Source: Lumnitzera littorea (taxonomy: Eukaryota > Streptophyta > Magnoliopsida > Myrtales > Combretaceae). Taken from it: 64,000 bases of DNA. Shown here one piece after another: positions 51,601 to 63,800 of the stretch. Numbering within the stretch: position 1 is the stretch's first letter; the number at the start of each line of letters is the position of its first letter. Where the stretch lies: contig JAMXBB010000002.1 of NCBI GenBank assembly GCA_024138015.1, positions 13,802,118 to 13,866,117 on the forward strand. The letters run 5' to 3'. The notes beneath the pieces were generated by a model. That model saw only the letters and a program-made list of their open reading frames with translations. It ran no database searches and was not told the origin of the DNA. A program made the position numbers and the translations under genes.

Positions 51601-51605
51601 GTATA
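45672..51605 (-). repeat. 5' LTR of element NA-2, interrupted by a solo LTR
   Basis: It aligns with 37516-40469 in two parts, 45672-46818 and 49823-51605. Numerous differences from its partner (substitutions and short indels) show the pair has been diverging for long. Confidence 0.85.
46819..49822. mobile_element. Solo LTR of about 3.0 kb inside the NA-2 5' LTR
   Basis: The block interrupts the alignment between the two NA-2 LTRs exactly. TAGAC occurs at 46814-46818 and 49823-49827 as a perfect 5-bp target duplication; the uninterrupted partner reads gtgtaggcagtagac at about 38659. It starts TATAAGACCC (probably once TGTAAGACCC) and ends GTGTGTCA. No second LTR or coding interior is present. 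A short Pro/Arg-rich frame at 47404-47643 has no recognisable domain. Confidence 0.9.
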
Positions 51606-51739
51606 AACATTTGTTATTGTTGAATTTTATTGAGTTTTTATTGTTAGATTTTGTGCATACTTGCAATTTCATTATATGTACATTACTTTATGTATTTATT
51701 TGAAATCTTGAATCTACAAAATTTTGGTTTGCTCCTTAG

Positions 51740-52160
51740 GTTATGCAAGAATCGAATGCTGTAAAAGGTTAAATTTTCACTATCCACTTTCTGATGTATT
51801 ATAGAATTTAGCCAATTAGGATTTTGATTCTTTATATCAAATTTGAAGCAAAAGTATATATGCTTTGCATTTTTGTAGGTTAGATTCATACTTATCCATT
51901 CGATTTCAATTAAAATCATCCTTAAAAAATGGAAGTAATCAAACGGATAGGTTTTATTTTGTATTTCATTGTCCACCTTTAAAAGTGAATTCTAGAATTT
52001 TGTTGATTTAGGATTTTGATTGTTTACATCAAATCTAAAGCAAAAGTGTATCTACTTCACATCTTTTATTATAGGTTCGATTCCCATTTGTAAATTCAAT
52101 TTCAATCAAACGAATAGGATCATTTTGCATCTCATACTTGAAAAGTGGAGGTAAACAATC
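51740..52160. repeat. Degenerate tandem duplication, about 190-bp unit, two copies
   Basis: 'taggattttgattctttatatcaaat..gaagcaaaagtatat' near 51817 recurs as 'taggattttgattgtttacatcaaat..aaagcaaaagtgtat' near 52009. Each is followed by 'aggttagattc/aggttcgattc' and 'ttcaatttcaatc'. It is non-coding. The frame at 51683-51976 (minus) lies over the first copy and is open in only one. Confidence 0.7.
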
Positions 52161-53313
52161 TGTATATTTTATAGAATACAACGCCAACTTACTCAATTCA
52201 ATACTCGTAGAGTAATGGCTGTTAATTGAAGATCCATGGCACTATCATTATCCTCAACTTTATTAGTGTTAATTGCTATTTATGTTCTACTTCCTTTTTT
52301 ATAGTACAATAAGATAGGTAATGGTTATAAGTTCTCTTGTATTGCTAATAGTTTCAAGTTTTTACTTTTTAATATGTCTTTTCAAGTATGGAAGTTAGAT
52401 ACAATTAATGCAAAGCTACTTGTAAAACTCTTACTTTTGTCCCTTCTACCTAATCGATGTAGACTGTTGATTTTACACTTTATCTCAAGAAAAGAAGAAA
52501 TCTCCTTGTACATTATTGCTCTATCCTACACTTCCACCTAAGTCTCATATATCTATAGTAATACTCCCTCAAATTATAAACCAATCAACATTTCTACTCA
52601 AATTCTTAATTAAAGTTACATAAACTACGAAGCAACACTCTTAAAGTGTCAATTCAATATACAAAAGATGAAGAAAAGAATAAAAAAAGATCATTAAAAT
52701 TTTGCTTAAGGTTAGAAGCTTCTATGTTACTTCTATGATCTCCCTTTAACCTTCTATTTTAACAGCAATTTGAGAATCTAAAAAAACTTATGATGTTTCT
52801 TGCTTATTTTTGTTATAGATTATAAAGAAAGATTACTTTATATAAAATACTTTCCAATGTTAAAATCCATAAAATAAGCTAAAGTTTGAATTTTTAGCCA
52901 TCGGAATCAAGATAACTATAAAACGACTTTTCCATCTATAACAAAATTCCTTAATTCTTGATTATTTCTGTAAAATAAGTATGGGTGTTTGTGGTTGAAT
53001 TCCATTTCATTTAGGAGTTGAACCAAACTAAATTGAACCGCATTTGAAGCGATTCGATTCAAACTCTTAATGAACTAGACTATTTTTAACGGTTTAGGAT
53101 TTTAAATTGAATTGCTTTAAGTTTAGTTCAATTTGATTTGATTCAAATCAGAACAATTGATAATATCAATAGTCATTATAGTTTTCAACCAAGCGTTAAT
53201 GCTTATATTAAGAAACATTACATAAGAACTATAGCCACATTATACTATGTCACAATGACATTGTATCTTAGGTGACATTTGAGAAATATAGCTATAGCCA
53301 CCATTGATGAAGT
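52161..53313. other. AT-rich DNA between NA-2 and a copia relic, no gene
   Basis: No coding or RNA signal was found. A stretch at 52990-53160 rich in GATTCGATTCAAA and GGTTTAGG motifs looks like old repetitive DNA but has no partner here. Confidence 0.4.
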
Positions 53314-53482
53314 TGAAATTAAGAAAGGTAGAAGAGAGAAATTGTATTAATTAAAAGTGTTCTCTGTATCTTAAAATAACAAGTACATCACTTACCCTTT
53401 TATAAGTGCAACTAATAAAATAACTATTTTTAACTAACTATTTAAAGAATATATACGTGTATAAGTATATATAATCTCTACA
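53314..53482 (-). repeat. Probable 3' LTR of the copia relic
   Basis: The block is bounded on one side by the polypurine tract after pol and ends ...AATTTCA. It contains a promoter-like TTATAAAAGGG (minus) near 53400. The length of about 169 bp is short for copia, and without a partner LTR the far end is a guess. Confidence 0.5.
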
Positions 53483-56400
53483 TCCCCTACCCCGTCTCTT
53501 AAGTTAGATCTTATCAAAGACCTAACTTGAAAAAAATTAAAGATAATGTAGCTTCTGAAACTGGTTTAGTAAGTATATCCACAAGCTATAATTTTGATGG
53601 GACATGGATTGTGCGAAGAAAACCATTCAAAATTTGCTCTCTAGTGAAATGAATGTCAATTTCTATGTGTTTAGTGCATTCATGAAGACATGAATTGGTT
53701 GCAATCATCAAAAGGATTTATTATCGCAACAAAGAGTAATAGGAAGTTTTACATCAACTAATAAGGCCTTAAGAATGTAATAAATCCATAAAAGCTCTTT
53801 AGTTGTAGCAGGCATGCCACAATATTCCGTCTTAGCTGTAGAGGTAAATAGTAGATATAATGTGCTACTTCTTGGTCTTCTAAGAAATAAGAGACATCCC
53901 AAGCATAATACAGTAACCACTAACATATTTTCAATCAATGGGACAAGAACCCCAATCGAAATTTGAGTAAGCAAGCAAGTGTGAAGAAGTAATAAATGAA
54001 TAGAACAAACCTAAAGAAAAAAGTGCCTTTCAAATATTGAAGTACATGAAAGAAAGCATGTAAATGAAGCTCTTGAGGAGCTAATAAGAATTGGCTAAGC
54101 TGATGAAGAGGAAAAGAGAGGTCTAACCTAATCAATGTAAGATATAATAGGTGACCAATAATCCATTGATAGAATGAAAAATTATCAATCAAAGCCCTTA
54201 TGCTATTATTAAGGCATAAACCTATTAGCAAAGGAAAAGATGCAAGTTGAGCACCTATCATGCTCGAATCAACAAGAATATGTATTATATATTTCCATAA
54301 ACCTCTAGGCCAAGGAAGAAACGTGCATCACTAAGGTATTTAATTGTGAACTCCGCATCCAAACTCCTTTTGAGATCAAAAATGGTCGAGAGTGAAGTGC
54401 TTGTGAGCAGCAAATCATCTACATAGACAGTGCTACATGAAATCCAGTGGAATCAAACTTAATAAAAAGTGAATAATCACTCTTTGACTAACAAAGACCT
54501 TGTTCAAGCAAAAATTTAGATATCTCATGATTCCATTGTCAAGATACTTGTTTAAGACCATAAAGGGATCTCTTCGAGCGACAATCTTGACCTTCCTTAG
54601 CTTTGTATACCTTTGTGGAGAAATCATATAAATTTCCTCATTAAGATAACCATGAAAGAAAGAATTATCAATGTCTACTTGCTACAATGGCCAACGTTTA
54701 GCACTAGCAATTGCTAAGAGAATTCTCACCGTACCTAATTTAGTAATGGGAGAAAAAGTATCATGATAATCATGCCCCTCTACTTATGTGTAACCCCTAA
54801 CAGCCAACTTAGCTTTATAACGCTCAACTGTGCCATCAAGTTTATATTTCACTTTATATACCCATTTAGAATCAATAAGTTTATTCCCATTGGGAAAATC
54901 AGTCACTACCTATGTGTCATTTCTCTCAAAAGCATCTAATTCATCATTCATGGCTATAATCCACTCATCATGCTTTATTGCTTAAGAATTACAATAAGGC
55001 TTAGGTATAGTCAACTCATTAGCTAATGAGGAAACATGGTTAGGTGAGTGGTCATGAAAGATAGATGTCAATAGTAAAGGATAAGGGGAAGAAGTACCGG
55101 TTCTGGTTGTATTAGTGACAGCACCAAAAGCATCAAAGCTTCCATGGATTGAATGAACATAATCATATAACCACTATGGAGTTTTCTTTTCCCTAATAGA
55201 TCTACATAAGGAAGGAGTATTTCTAGAGTCAGTATTCACCTCATTTGTGTAGTTTAGTTCATTGACAGAAGGTAAGGAAACAATTAAAGGAATAAATTCT
55301 ATAGAAGAGGAAGAAACGGGAGGACAAGTAGCAAAAACAATAACAGGGGCAACAACATCAAAAAGATCATAAGAGTGAAAAGGAAATATGTTCTCATAAA
55401 AAATATTCGGCCGACAAGAAAATGTTTATTAATAAGATCATAAACTCTATATCCCTTGTCCTTCATTTATACCTTAGAAAAATATATTTGATAACCTTGG
55501 CATCAAATTTGTCCTTATAGAGACAAGAAATGGGAATGAAACAAAGGCAACCCATTGTCTCAAGATGAGAATAATCAGGAGATTCACTAAAACGTGTTTC
55601 ATAAGAAGTTTTCCATTTCAAAACTTCCATGGTCATTTGATTGATAAGGTAAGTAGTTGTTAAAACGCACTCACTCCAAAACTCTTTAGGAAGATTAGCT
55701 TAAATCCAAAGAGCTTTAGAAGTGTCTAAGAAGTGATAATGTTTCCTTTCTACTCTTCCAATTTTTTAGAGTGTATATATCATGGTACATTGATGTATTA
55801 TTCCTGTAATGTCAAACAAAAACTTAGAAGAATATGATATAAATTATGATCCATTATTTGTGTGTAGAAATTTAGTCATAACATAGAAATGATCTTGAAT
55901 ATAGACAAAGAATTAAGCAAGTATCTCATAGACTTGGAACTTAATTCTAAGTATATAAGTCCAAGTACAATGATTAAAGTCATCAAGGAAAGTTAAAAAA
56001 TAATTGGCCCCTATTATGGAAGTAACATAGTATGGCCTCTAAAGGTTAATATGCAAAAGGCAAAATGCAAATGAAGAATGTCTTTGGCTTCTAGCAAATG
56101 GCAATCTATGAATTTTTTTCTTGATGGCATACTTCACAAAGAAAACCATCAAATTCAAATTGTTACACATATTCAAGTTATGTAATTTGGAAATTTGGAA
56201 ATTGAAGAATGGCCAAGCCTAGCATGAATCAAGTATGCTAGATCATTTTTATTACATGAGTTTAAAACATATATAACTTGTTGACCTATACAAAAATTGC
56301 AACTTGAAGTAGGAACTAATTCAGGAACATACAATCCATGAAACTCTTTGACATATGTTATTCATTAACTAGTTCCTAAGTCCTGAAACTCACAAGAGGA

Positions 56401-56960
56401 AGAATTAAAAGTCATAATGAGATGTTGATTTTGTTGTACTTTACTCACTGACAATAAATTGTGAGTAAATTCTAGTAACAAAAAGACATTGTGAAGGGTA
56501 AAGTTTGGTTAAATTGTGACCTCTACAACAAATACAGCAAGCTTAATACTTTATATCTAGCAATTTAATGGAAATTGGTGTGTGAATAATTTCTATTTGT
56601 TGTGTAATAAAATAGGAAAGAATATCATATAGTCTGTGGCTCTCATATCCACTATCCAAGACCTTAGGTTATTCAAACCATTAAAAACATGAGTAAGAGT
56701 TGGCTTACTAACAAATTGAGCCATATAAACAGCATTATGAGGAATAATAGAATTCATGTTTGATGACTCTTTCTTTTCTTTCATCATCCTTTACACATTA
56801 TTAGTATCATGATCAAATGGATTGTCATATTTGGTCTAAACCTTGTTGACATAAGCAACCAAAATAAATGATGATCCTTCATTTTGCGTAACAAATCTTC
56901 TCCTGTTACAACAGTTGAGATAACCATGCCATGAAATTAGAACAATTAAACATGATGTTC
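53314..56960 (-). mobile_element. Ty1/copia retrotransposon relic, truncated at its 5' end
   Basis: Domains follow the copia order on the minus strand. The end of gag and protease with WIVDMRATDYM (near 56680) comes first; the usual active-site DSGATDHM is altered to DMRATDYM. Integrase pieces with ARLGHSS and LHINL follow (56200-55800). Reverse transcriptase has SKWVYKVKYKLDGTVERYKAK, GHDYHDTFSPI and VDIDNSFFHGYLNEEIYM (54900-54640). RNase H follows to about 53708, and HIEIDIHFTREQIL at the pol end (53690-53640). A purine tract GACGGGGTAGGGGA (about 53483-53497) precedes a short LTR (53482-53314, TGTAG...TTTCA). No 5' LTR was found. Many stops and frameshifts make it dead. Confidence 0.87.
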
Positions 56961-58852
56961 CCTAAACTCATCTCCGAATTATCGAAACCAAATAAATGCA
57001 AAGGATTAAACACAACAAAATCTCCATTTACAACACATATTGCTGAAGTTAATTTTATTCTTAAAGACCCATTTACAACACATATTGCTTGTTAATTTAA
57101 TTGGACAAAACATTTGAAGAACTAATGATGGCTGAAGTTATTTTTTACCTTGACATCGATCGTGAGTTAGTGATAAATTGCATGAGCTGCTCTTTAGATT
57201 TCACATGCTCTCTTTTGTCATTGAACTTGAAATGCTATAAATACTATATCAATGCCCATCAGATAAAAAATATAATATTGAAGCTAATTAATGATATTAA
57301 GATGTGCATGTATATTTAAGTTTTAAAAACCCAATAATAAAAGAAATCTTCTATTTAATAAAGCAAATATCATGTTGAAAACACCTTCTATGTTACCTTC
57401 TAAAATCATCCTTGGTATGCAATACTATCGACAGAGTATCTTCTATGATAAACTATTTGTCCAAAATACCTTCTATATAACTAACATAAATAAACATTTG
57501 ACAAACACATTAGTAACCTTAATTTAAATCTTTTATCATCAAAATATATTCAAAAAAACTCTTGACAAACTTGTTAGAAAATACTTAACATATGTTTTAT
57601 TATTAATAAAACCAAATTACAAGATTTAGCAGATACTATAAGTGTTTTCCAACTGTTAAGTAGTTAACCCATAATAGTAGTCTAACACCTCATCATCAAG
57701 CACTAGCTTCATGATGGTCAACTAATTCATTAAACCTCAAAAATTACTCAAGTGTTTTGTCATATTGGATCAATTTTTGTACTTCAAATTAACTCCTTTT
57801 TTTTTTTCTATTCAAAGACTTTTATTTAATGCCACTTATCTCTTTTACTTGCCTCCAATTTCTTCTATAAAATATGAACTCTAATTTCTTGAATCACATG
57901 ATGATACACACAATGATCTACCTATTATCAAATATAACCTACAGTCTTTTTATACACGATCATCCAATCTTGATCAAATTTATTCATCCACTTTATATTG
58001 TCACCACCCATGATGAAGGGTACATACAAATCTCTATAAAAGATTCTCCATCATTGACTCCCAAAGTAAATGATTTCAAGAATTTAACTTTATCATAATT
58101 ATTGATCATGATGATTTTAACATAGAAAACCATTCTTTTAAAATCCCACTTTGATACAACTTGTAAGGACAAATTATTGCCTTTAATGACATAATATTTT
58201 TCCTCTTACCTTTAGAGATAATCAATATAATAAAAACCATGAATAAGAATGATAATACAACACCAGAATTTACACAAAAAAACTCAATAAGTAGAGAGAA
58301 AAAGGAACACATTACCACAACATAAAATCTTCTTCTATCAAATAAATAATAAGCTTACAATGTAATTCCTCACTATTTAAACTAATAGATAATAAAAACT
58401 TCATCAAACTAGTGGGATTTCAATAATGATAATAACATAAGATAATTCACAACATCACAAAAAATGTGTATTCAATGTGAGAAAGACCTCCAATATACTT
58501 ATCATTTTTCTTTTATTATAACTTTTAATAATAACAAATTTAAAGATAGATATAACTTGAAACCCGTAGTCATTTTAAGATCATCTTCCATATATTATTC
58601 ATTAAAAATAAAAGAAAAAGAAAGTAAACAAAGAAGTGCTATTAGGTCAAGGCTGTCGTAACCTAATAATATCGCTATTAGTCTTCTATTTGAATATATT
58701 AGAATTCGAATCTCCTATACTCTATAATTGTCAAAAAAAAAAAAAATTGCTACTAGGATAAACAACCTTTCCCATGGCAATACCAAGGATACGCAAGTTT
58801 TTTTATTTATGATGTAGAGGAGGATAGTACACACACATTCAACCCTTAGAAT
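56961..58852. other. AT-rich intergenic DNA downstream of copy A, no gene
   Basis: Only short chance frames are present. A 21-base repeat at about 57028 and 57069 (ccatttacaacacatattgct) lies 20 bases apart. A poly(A) run at about 58733-58746 follows a possible B-box-like 'gaattcgaatctc', weakly suggesting a SINE tail. The last 60 bases before 58853 align with the 3' flanks of copies B-D. Confidence 0.4.
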
Positions 58853-60832
58853 TTACGATTTGACCTGAACAATGACTTTCCCTGCATTAGAACTTGAGAA
58901 TAGAGAGCCTAGACTTTCCATGAAGCTTTCAATCCCATGATAAATTTTGTGTTTGGATTTGATCTTGCCTTGCTTCACATAATCCCCCATTTCCTTTGCG
59001 AACTCCCCCCACCTGTCTAAATACGAAGCTATCATGTAACCTTGGAGTCTCACCTCTTTGCCGACTACATTCATCAAGTTTCTGATCCCTTCTCTCTCTG
59101 TCCATACCTGCATATATGAAGAGAAACAATGCATTTGGAAAAGTATCGAGTTCATACCAAATCAAAATATTACCCATTGATCAATTAAAGAAAGATTCAA
59201 CAACTAAAGAAAAAATCAATTCTTTCGGATCCTCTATAAGTTTAAACTTTTAAATAATTATATGTCTCGAATTTCAAACCCCTATATTGTTATTCAACCC
59301 TTATCCAATTAAATTGTTTACTTTATGAACTCTAGTCAAAATCATAACCCACAAATGAGTTGGACTATTAAGTAATAAATATAAGAGGAAAACACAAGTA
59401 ATCCCTTAAATTTTGATCTAAATATAGATTTATTCCCTAAACTTTTAAATATTATACATAATTTTCTTAAATTTTGGTAAATTAGAAAACAATCCTTAAA
59501 AGTTAAAATAATTTCCCTAAATTTTAATCTTTGTGCAAAAACACTATTAAGCTTATCAAATATGTTTTGACACCTCTAAAAGCTTTGAACTCATTGTTTT
59601 TTTTAAATAAAAAACAAATATCTTTTATGTTACTAATTTATTAAAGTTTAAAGGATTTTTTTCCTCCAAATATAAAATCTGCACCAAATCTAATTTAAAC
59701 TTTTAGATCAATTAATTGTAATACTAATCTTAACAAAACAACACTCAATATCTCAAACCGACATAATTTAACATCTTCGACCATAGATATACAAATAACT
59801 TGATAGACATTTATGAGCATGGAAAATAATTCAAATATGAGATTATGCCTTGGTTATTCAAGGACTACAATGAGAAAATTTGAGTTTCCACCTTATTATA
59901 CTCTGAAATCATTCCGCAAATGGGGATCCTAGCTCCATTATTGACATGGTTGAGGACAGCTTCGAGCATTTTACCACCAACATTGTCTAGGTAGACATCG
60001 ATTCCATTAGGGAAATACCTGTAGCGTGGGGGAGAAAAAAATGAAAAACAAAACAAAACAAAATTAAATGCTTAGAACATATCTAAAGAGGACACCCAAA
60101 TCTCAATGCATATTAAGATGTGCTTAAAATTGCTATATTGAATCGAGAGGGCAAGAAAATTGCCTAGGTAATCCTAGTTCATAGTGATGATATTTTGGGA
60201 ATTTGTCAAAATATAGTCCACCATAGGATAAAGTAGTGAGCGAATCCAACATAATAAAAACAAGGTTTAAGTACTATTTTTATCGTTTTCTTTTATATTT
60301 GAATAGATTCATAGATAAAACACGGGGGAAATTCCAATTCTCATTTCCAAACCCCACGGGACCAGCAATTTGACTCTGGGCTCCGGTTCAAAACCGACCA
60401 GTAAACATGTCTATCAGTAAATTCTCATCAACCTGCACTAATTGACTCACACAAAGGCTTGCGAGTTACTAAACCATTTTAACTTGTTTTGTGAAACTTA
60501 TGAAAGGTTGATATTAATACGATCATTTTATGGAAGCATAGAAATTTAATGCTTACCCTAAAAAGAAGGGGGAAAAAATGCAGAAACATTAGAGTTAGAT
60601 TTTGAAAGTCTTGGAAAGATTAAGGACATCATTTTGGGTTAGATGCAGCACATGATTAAAAGTTATAAGATCATGACTCAAATAATCTAGAAACGAAAGA
60701 TTAAACAAATAATAAATATCTAATACAGAAAAAAAAAGTTTAATTTTACTTGATAAGAGCAGCATCATAATCCGTTTCTTTGTTGTAATTGAATGCATCA
60801 TTATATCCAAATTCATCTTTTATCAGCTTCAC
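58853..60832 (-). CDS. Reductase copy A, exons 4-6 (partial in window)
   Basis: Exon 4 is 60832-60750 (83 nt), exon 5 is 60018-59892 (127 nt) and exon 6 is 59107-58853 (255 nt with stop). The lengths equal those of copy B exactly, all edges are AG or GT, and the reading frame is open across all three. Residues include FGYNDAFNYNKETDYDAAL, YFPNGIDVYLDNVGGKM and GMISEYN, where Q is replaced by E before the conserved Tyr-Asn. Exon 6 differs more from B than C or D do (GYMIASYLDRWGEF for GFLIGPYFDRFSEF), so this is an older paralogue. Exons 1-3 are not seen in the 3.2 kb to the window edge. They may lie beyond it, which would make intron 3 far longer than the 1.1 kb of copy B, or they may be lost. 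I see no lesion, so a working gene is plausible. Confidence 0.82.
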
Positions 60833-63800
60833 CTGAGATACCAAGGCAAGATAGCGGTCAGAAGTCCAAACCAACACAGGAATGAGAAAAATAAAACTAA
60901 CTGTATACGATTTGTTTTTAGGCATTAATTACATTTGGCGGTTAAGGCATATCAAAAAAACAAATTAATTAAATTAAATACTTAAGTACGATCCAAGCAT
61001 ATATAAATCTACTGCCCCACATTAGCAAGCTACTGAGAAATATTCTTACTCGTGGTTCTTTTAAACAATTAAAATTCCGATACTTAATGCGCAATATTTA
61101 AGTTCAAATCTAACCAACTTTGGTTCATATCATAATTATTATGTGAATTTCAAGTGTATTTTTCTTTAATTTACACGCCTGCTATATAAGAGAACTAAAT
61201 GTTATAGTTAATCAAATTTTTTATTAAATTTTGCACTTAAAATTGAAACCAGCAGACACTGTACCAGCAACGCATGCGCAAATTTAACAACATTAAATGT
61301 GTGAAACATTAACAATACTTTATATATAATAATTACCTTATAAATATTTTTTATAAATAAAAAATATTAAGGTAGTAATTAAGGGGCTCTTATAAGTATA
61401 AAATAAGTTGACATTAATAAATTACAAATTAGGTAGAGAGAAAGAGATGAAAAATGCAATTAAAAGAATTTTTTTTTTTTTTTTGCTAGCAATTATAAAA
61501 CAATTTTTTATAGTTGATATTTATGCTAATAAAATTAAACCAATACACAATGAAGATTTTAGTAAGAAATATTAATGTTGCCTTAATTCTTTTTTTTTTT
61601 AATGAAAACACATAATTCATCTATTTACCAAATTTAATATAATCGATATCATATAAAGAAGATTTTGGATAAATATGTGAAATATTATGATGGTGATTAG
61701 AGTTGCTTATAGACATATAACTAAAGTTGATATTTATCAATTAGAAATAAGTGTGAGAGTAAGAGGCAAAAAATGAATCTTATAAGGAATTTAAAAAACT
61801 CAAAATTTTGGGTAATAAAATGTAATTAATTTTAGGAAGTTAAGATTTTGGCTAAAAAATATTAATACTACTTTAATAACATAGATTATTATCTTATCAA
61901 AATTTTTGCTAAATATGAGAAATAGCATTGTGGTGATTAATGGACTTTTACAAGCATTTAGCTAAGTTGATAACAATGCGATATAGAGATAAAGTGATAG
62001 AAATTAGAATGAAGCAATAATTTATGAAAGTAAAGATTTTGGTGTCTTAATGACTCTCGATTAATTGCAAAATAATTTAATTTAATAATGACATGTAATC
62101 CTAAGATATTGACTAGGTAAATAATTAAAATTAAAATTATTTACTTATCAAATATATTGTCTCCATTGAAAGGAACGGATATTTATTAGTTGAAAAATAA
62201 GAGTAAGATTTCTATATATATAGATAAGGTTTCTATAAATTTAGTACATTTAAATTACGAAGTTGAAATGATAACTTTTTAACAAAATCACACTAAAATT
62301 AAAAAGATTGATAACATCCAGAGTAGGTCCCACCTCCCCCACAGCCCTACAAGACGACGACCTTTGCCAAGTTTATCTCCGGTACGTCAGCACACTTTTT
62401 CCATAGTAAGGAATCGGAGCTCCTTTTCTCAATGTCATGAGATAAAGGTTAATGTAATTTTATAAAATCAGTTTAAGTTATTTTATTAATTTTTATTTAT
62501 AATGATTTCGATTCAATCAAATTGATGTAATTAGTTCAATCTAATTTTTAAAAGGTTCCATCAGAATTTTTCAAGTTAAAATACATCAAGTTTCTCTTAT
62601 ATTTTTTAAAAAATATACCAATTTACTAAAAAAATAATATACATCAAAGAATAACAAAAAAAAAAACTCTAGAAAACTCTTTACTTAAAATTCTCAAGAA
62701 TATAAATAGTCTTATTATTTTATAAATAAATATAAATTATATTATAATATTTTTATTAATTTAATTTAATTTCGCTTCAATAATTATTAACCCTTTTGAC
62801 TTTTAATCCATTCTCACTCTTAAGCCAATCTTTCAGTTTAAATTTAACAACATTACCTTTTATTATAATGTTTTAGTAAAACCCATAATAACTTTAAAAA
62901 ATATTAAAAAGCTTTTGTAAAAAAGTAGAAATAAAGTTACGAATATTTTAAGAAAAGAAATTCTTTAATACTTAAAAATCCAAAATAGATTCCTTTCACA
63001 TCCCTTTAAATTAAACATGTCTAAGAATTGCCTACTTTATGTCGTTTCCTCAGGTCCCCGCCTCTGGAAAATCATTAAACCATGTCCCAACCTGTCGGGC
63101 AAATGTTGATAGATTCATAGTCCATGACACGACGTTAGATAAGAGGCCAACGTGAGATTTTCAGAACAATAAATAAAGCATGGACATGTATAAATATATA
63201 TATATATATATATATGAGAAAATTAGAAAAAAGTGATTTGGTCATTTTATAAAAAGTTGACCAGTGATTTTTTTTTAACAAATATATTATCCATATTTTT
63301 TACTTTTGTATAATACATATATAGTGGACACATGTCTCAGCTCTAGTGGTTCATATTTAAATAATTTAAATTAATAATATATTAAAAATTCATTATAAAT
63401 ATATAAATTAAATAAAAAGAAAAAAAAAAAAAGCCACACAGCACAAGGCTGCCATGGCCTTCATCCCCTTCCTTCGAACAAAACCCAGCGACCAGGGCAA
63501 AAGAGAGAGAGAGAAATATCCACGAGCGAAATTTACTCATATCACGCCATTTTAATCGATCTGACTTCAACTTTTTTTTGCAAATCAATAGAGAACTCTA
63601 TGAAAATTCATTCTGTGGGAGGTAAAAACAACCCAGCAGCCTCATGCCCAATAATAACATGAGTTTACTCTCTAGACTAAATAACGAGGTCTAAAGAATT
63701 AAAATAAAATGACTTTTAAAAATTGAATATGATAAGATTGAAATATAAATCATTAAATCTGTCTATTTATTTTTCAATCTTTTTTCAAAGGAACTCATGT

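Larger units (their letters stand above)
37516..51605 (-). mobile_element. Large non-autonomous gypsy-type LTR element (NA-2)
   Basis: Two direct repeats, 37516-40469 and 45672-51605, align throughout once the solo LTR at 46819-49822 is removed from the second. The LTRs are about 2.95 kb and the element about 11 kb. Read on the minus strand, the 5' LTR is followed by TTTGGTGGCTCCACTAGGGA (45669-45650), a tRNA-Arg-like primer site, which sets the orientation. The minus-strand start of the LTR and the adjoining interior (40440-40580) match the same places in NA-1 (19250-19400), and rc 43560-43640 matches 17790-17860. So NA-1 and NA-2 are one family in opposite orientation. No polymerase domains are seen. 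Target duplications are not clear. Confidence 0.85.

Noticed and set aside
51683..51976. 97-codon minus-strand frame
   Set aside because: It lies over one unit of a degenerate tandem duplication, and the second unit does not keep the frame.
57100..58661. Several 65-75 codon frames on both strands
   Set aside because: All are AT-rich, without domains, family resemblance or splice context. Their number is as expected by chance.
62320..62420. A GC-richer patch upstream of copy A considered as a possible exon 3
   Set aside because: Neither strand reads the Rossmann or GxPGxTAW residues, and no matching splice edges are present.
63382..63588. A 68-codon minus-strand frame with a hydrophobic stretch resembling a signal peptide
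   Set aside because: It is a short frame ending in poly(T)-derived Phe residues, with no recognisable mature domain, neighbours or splice partners. Support is not enough.
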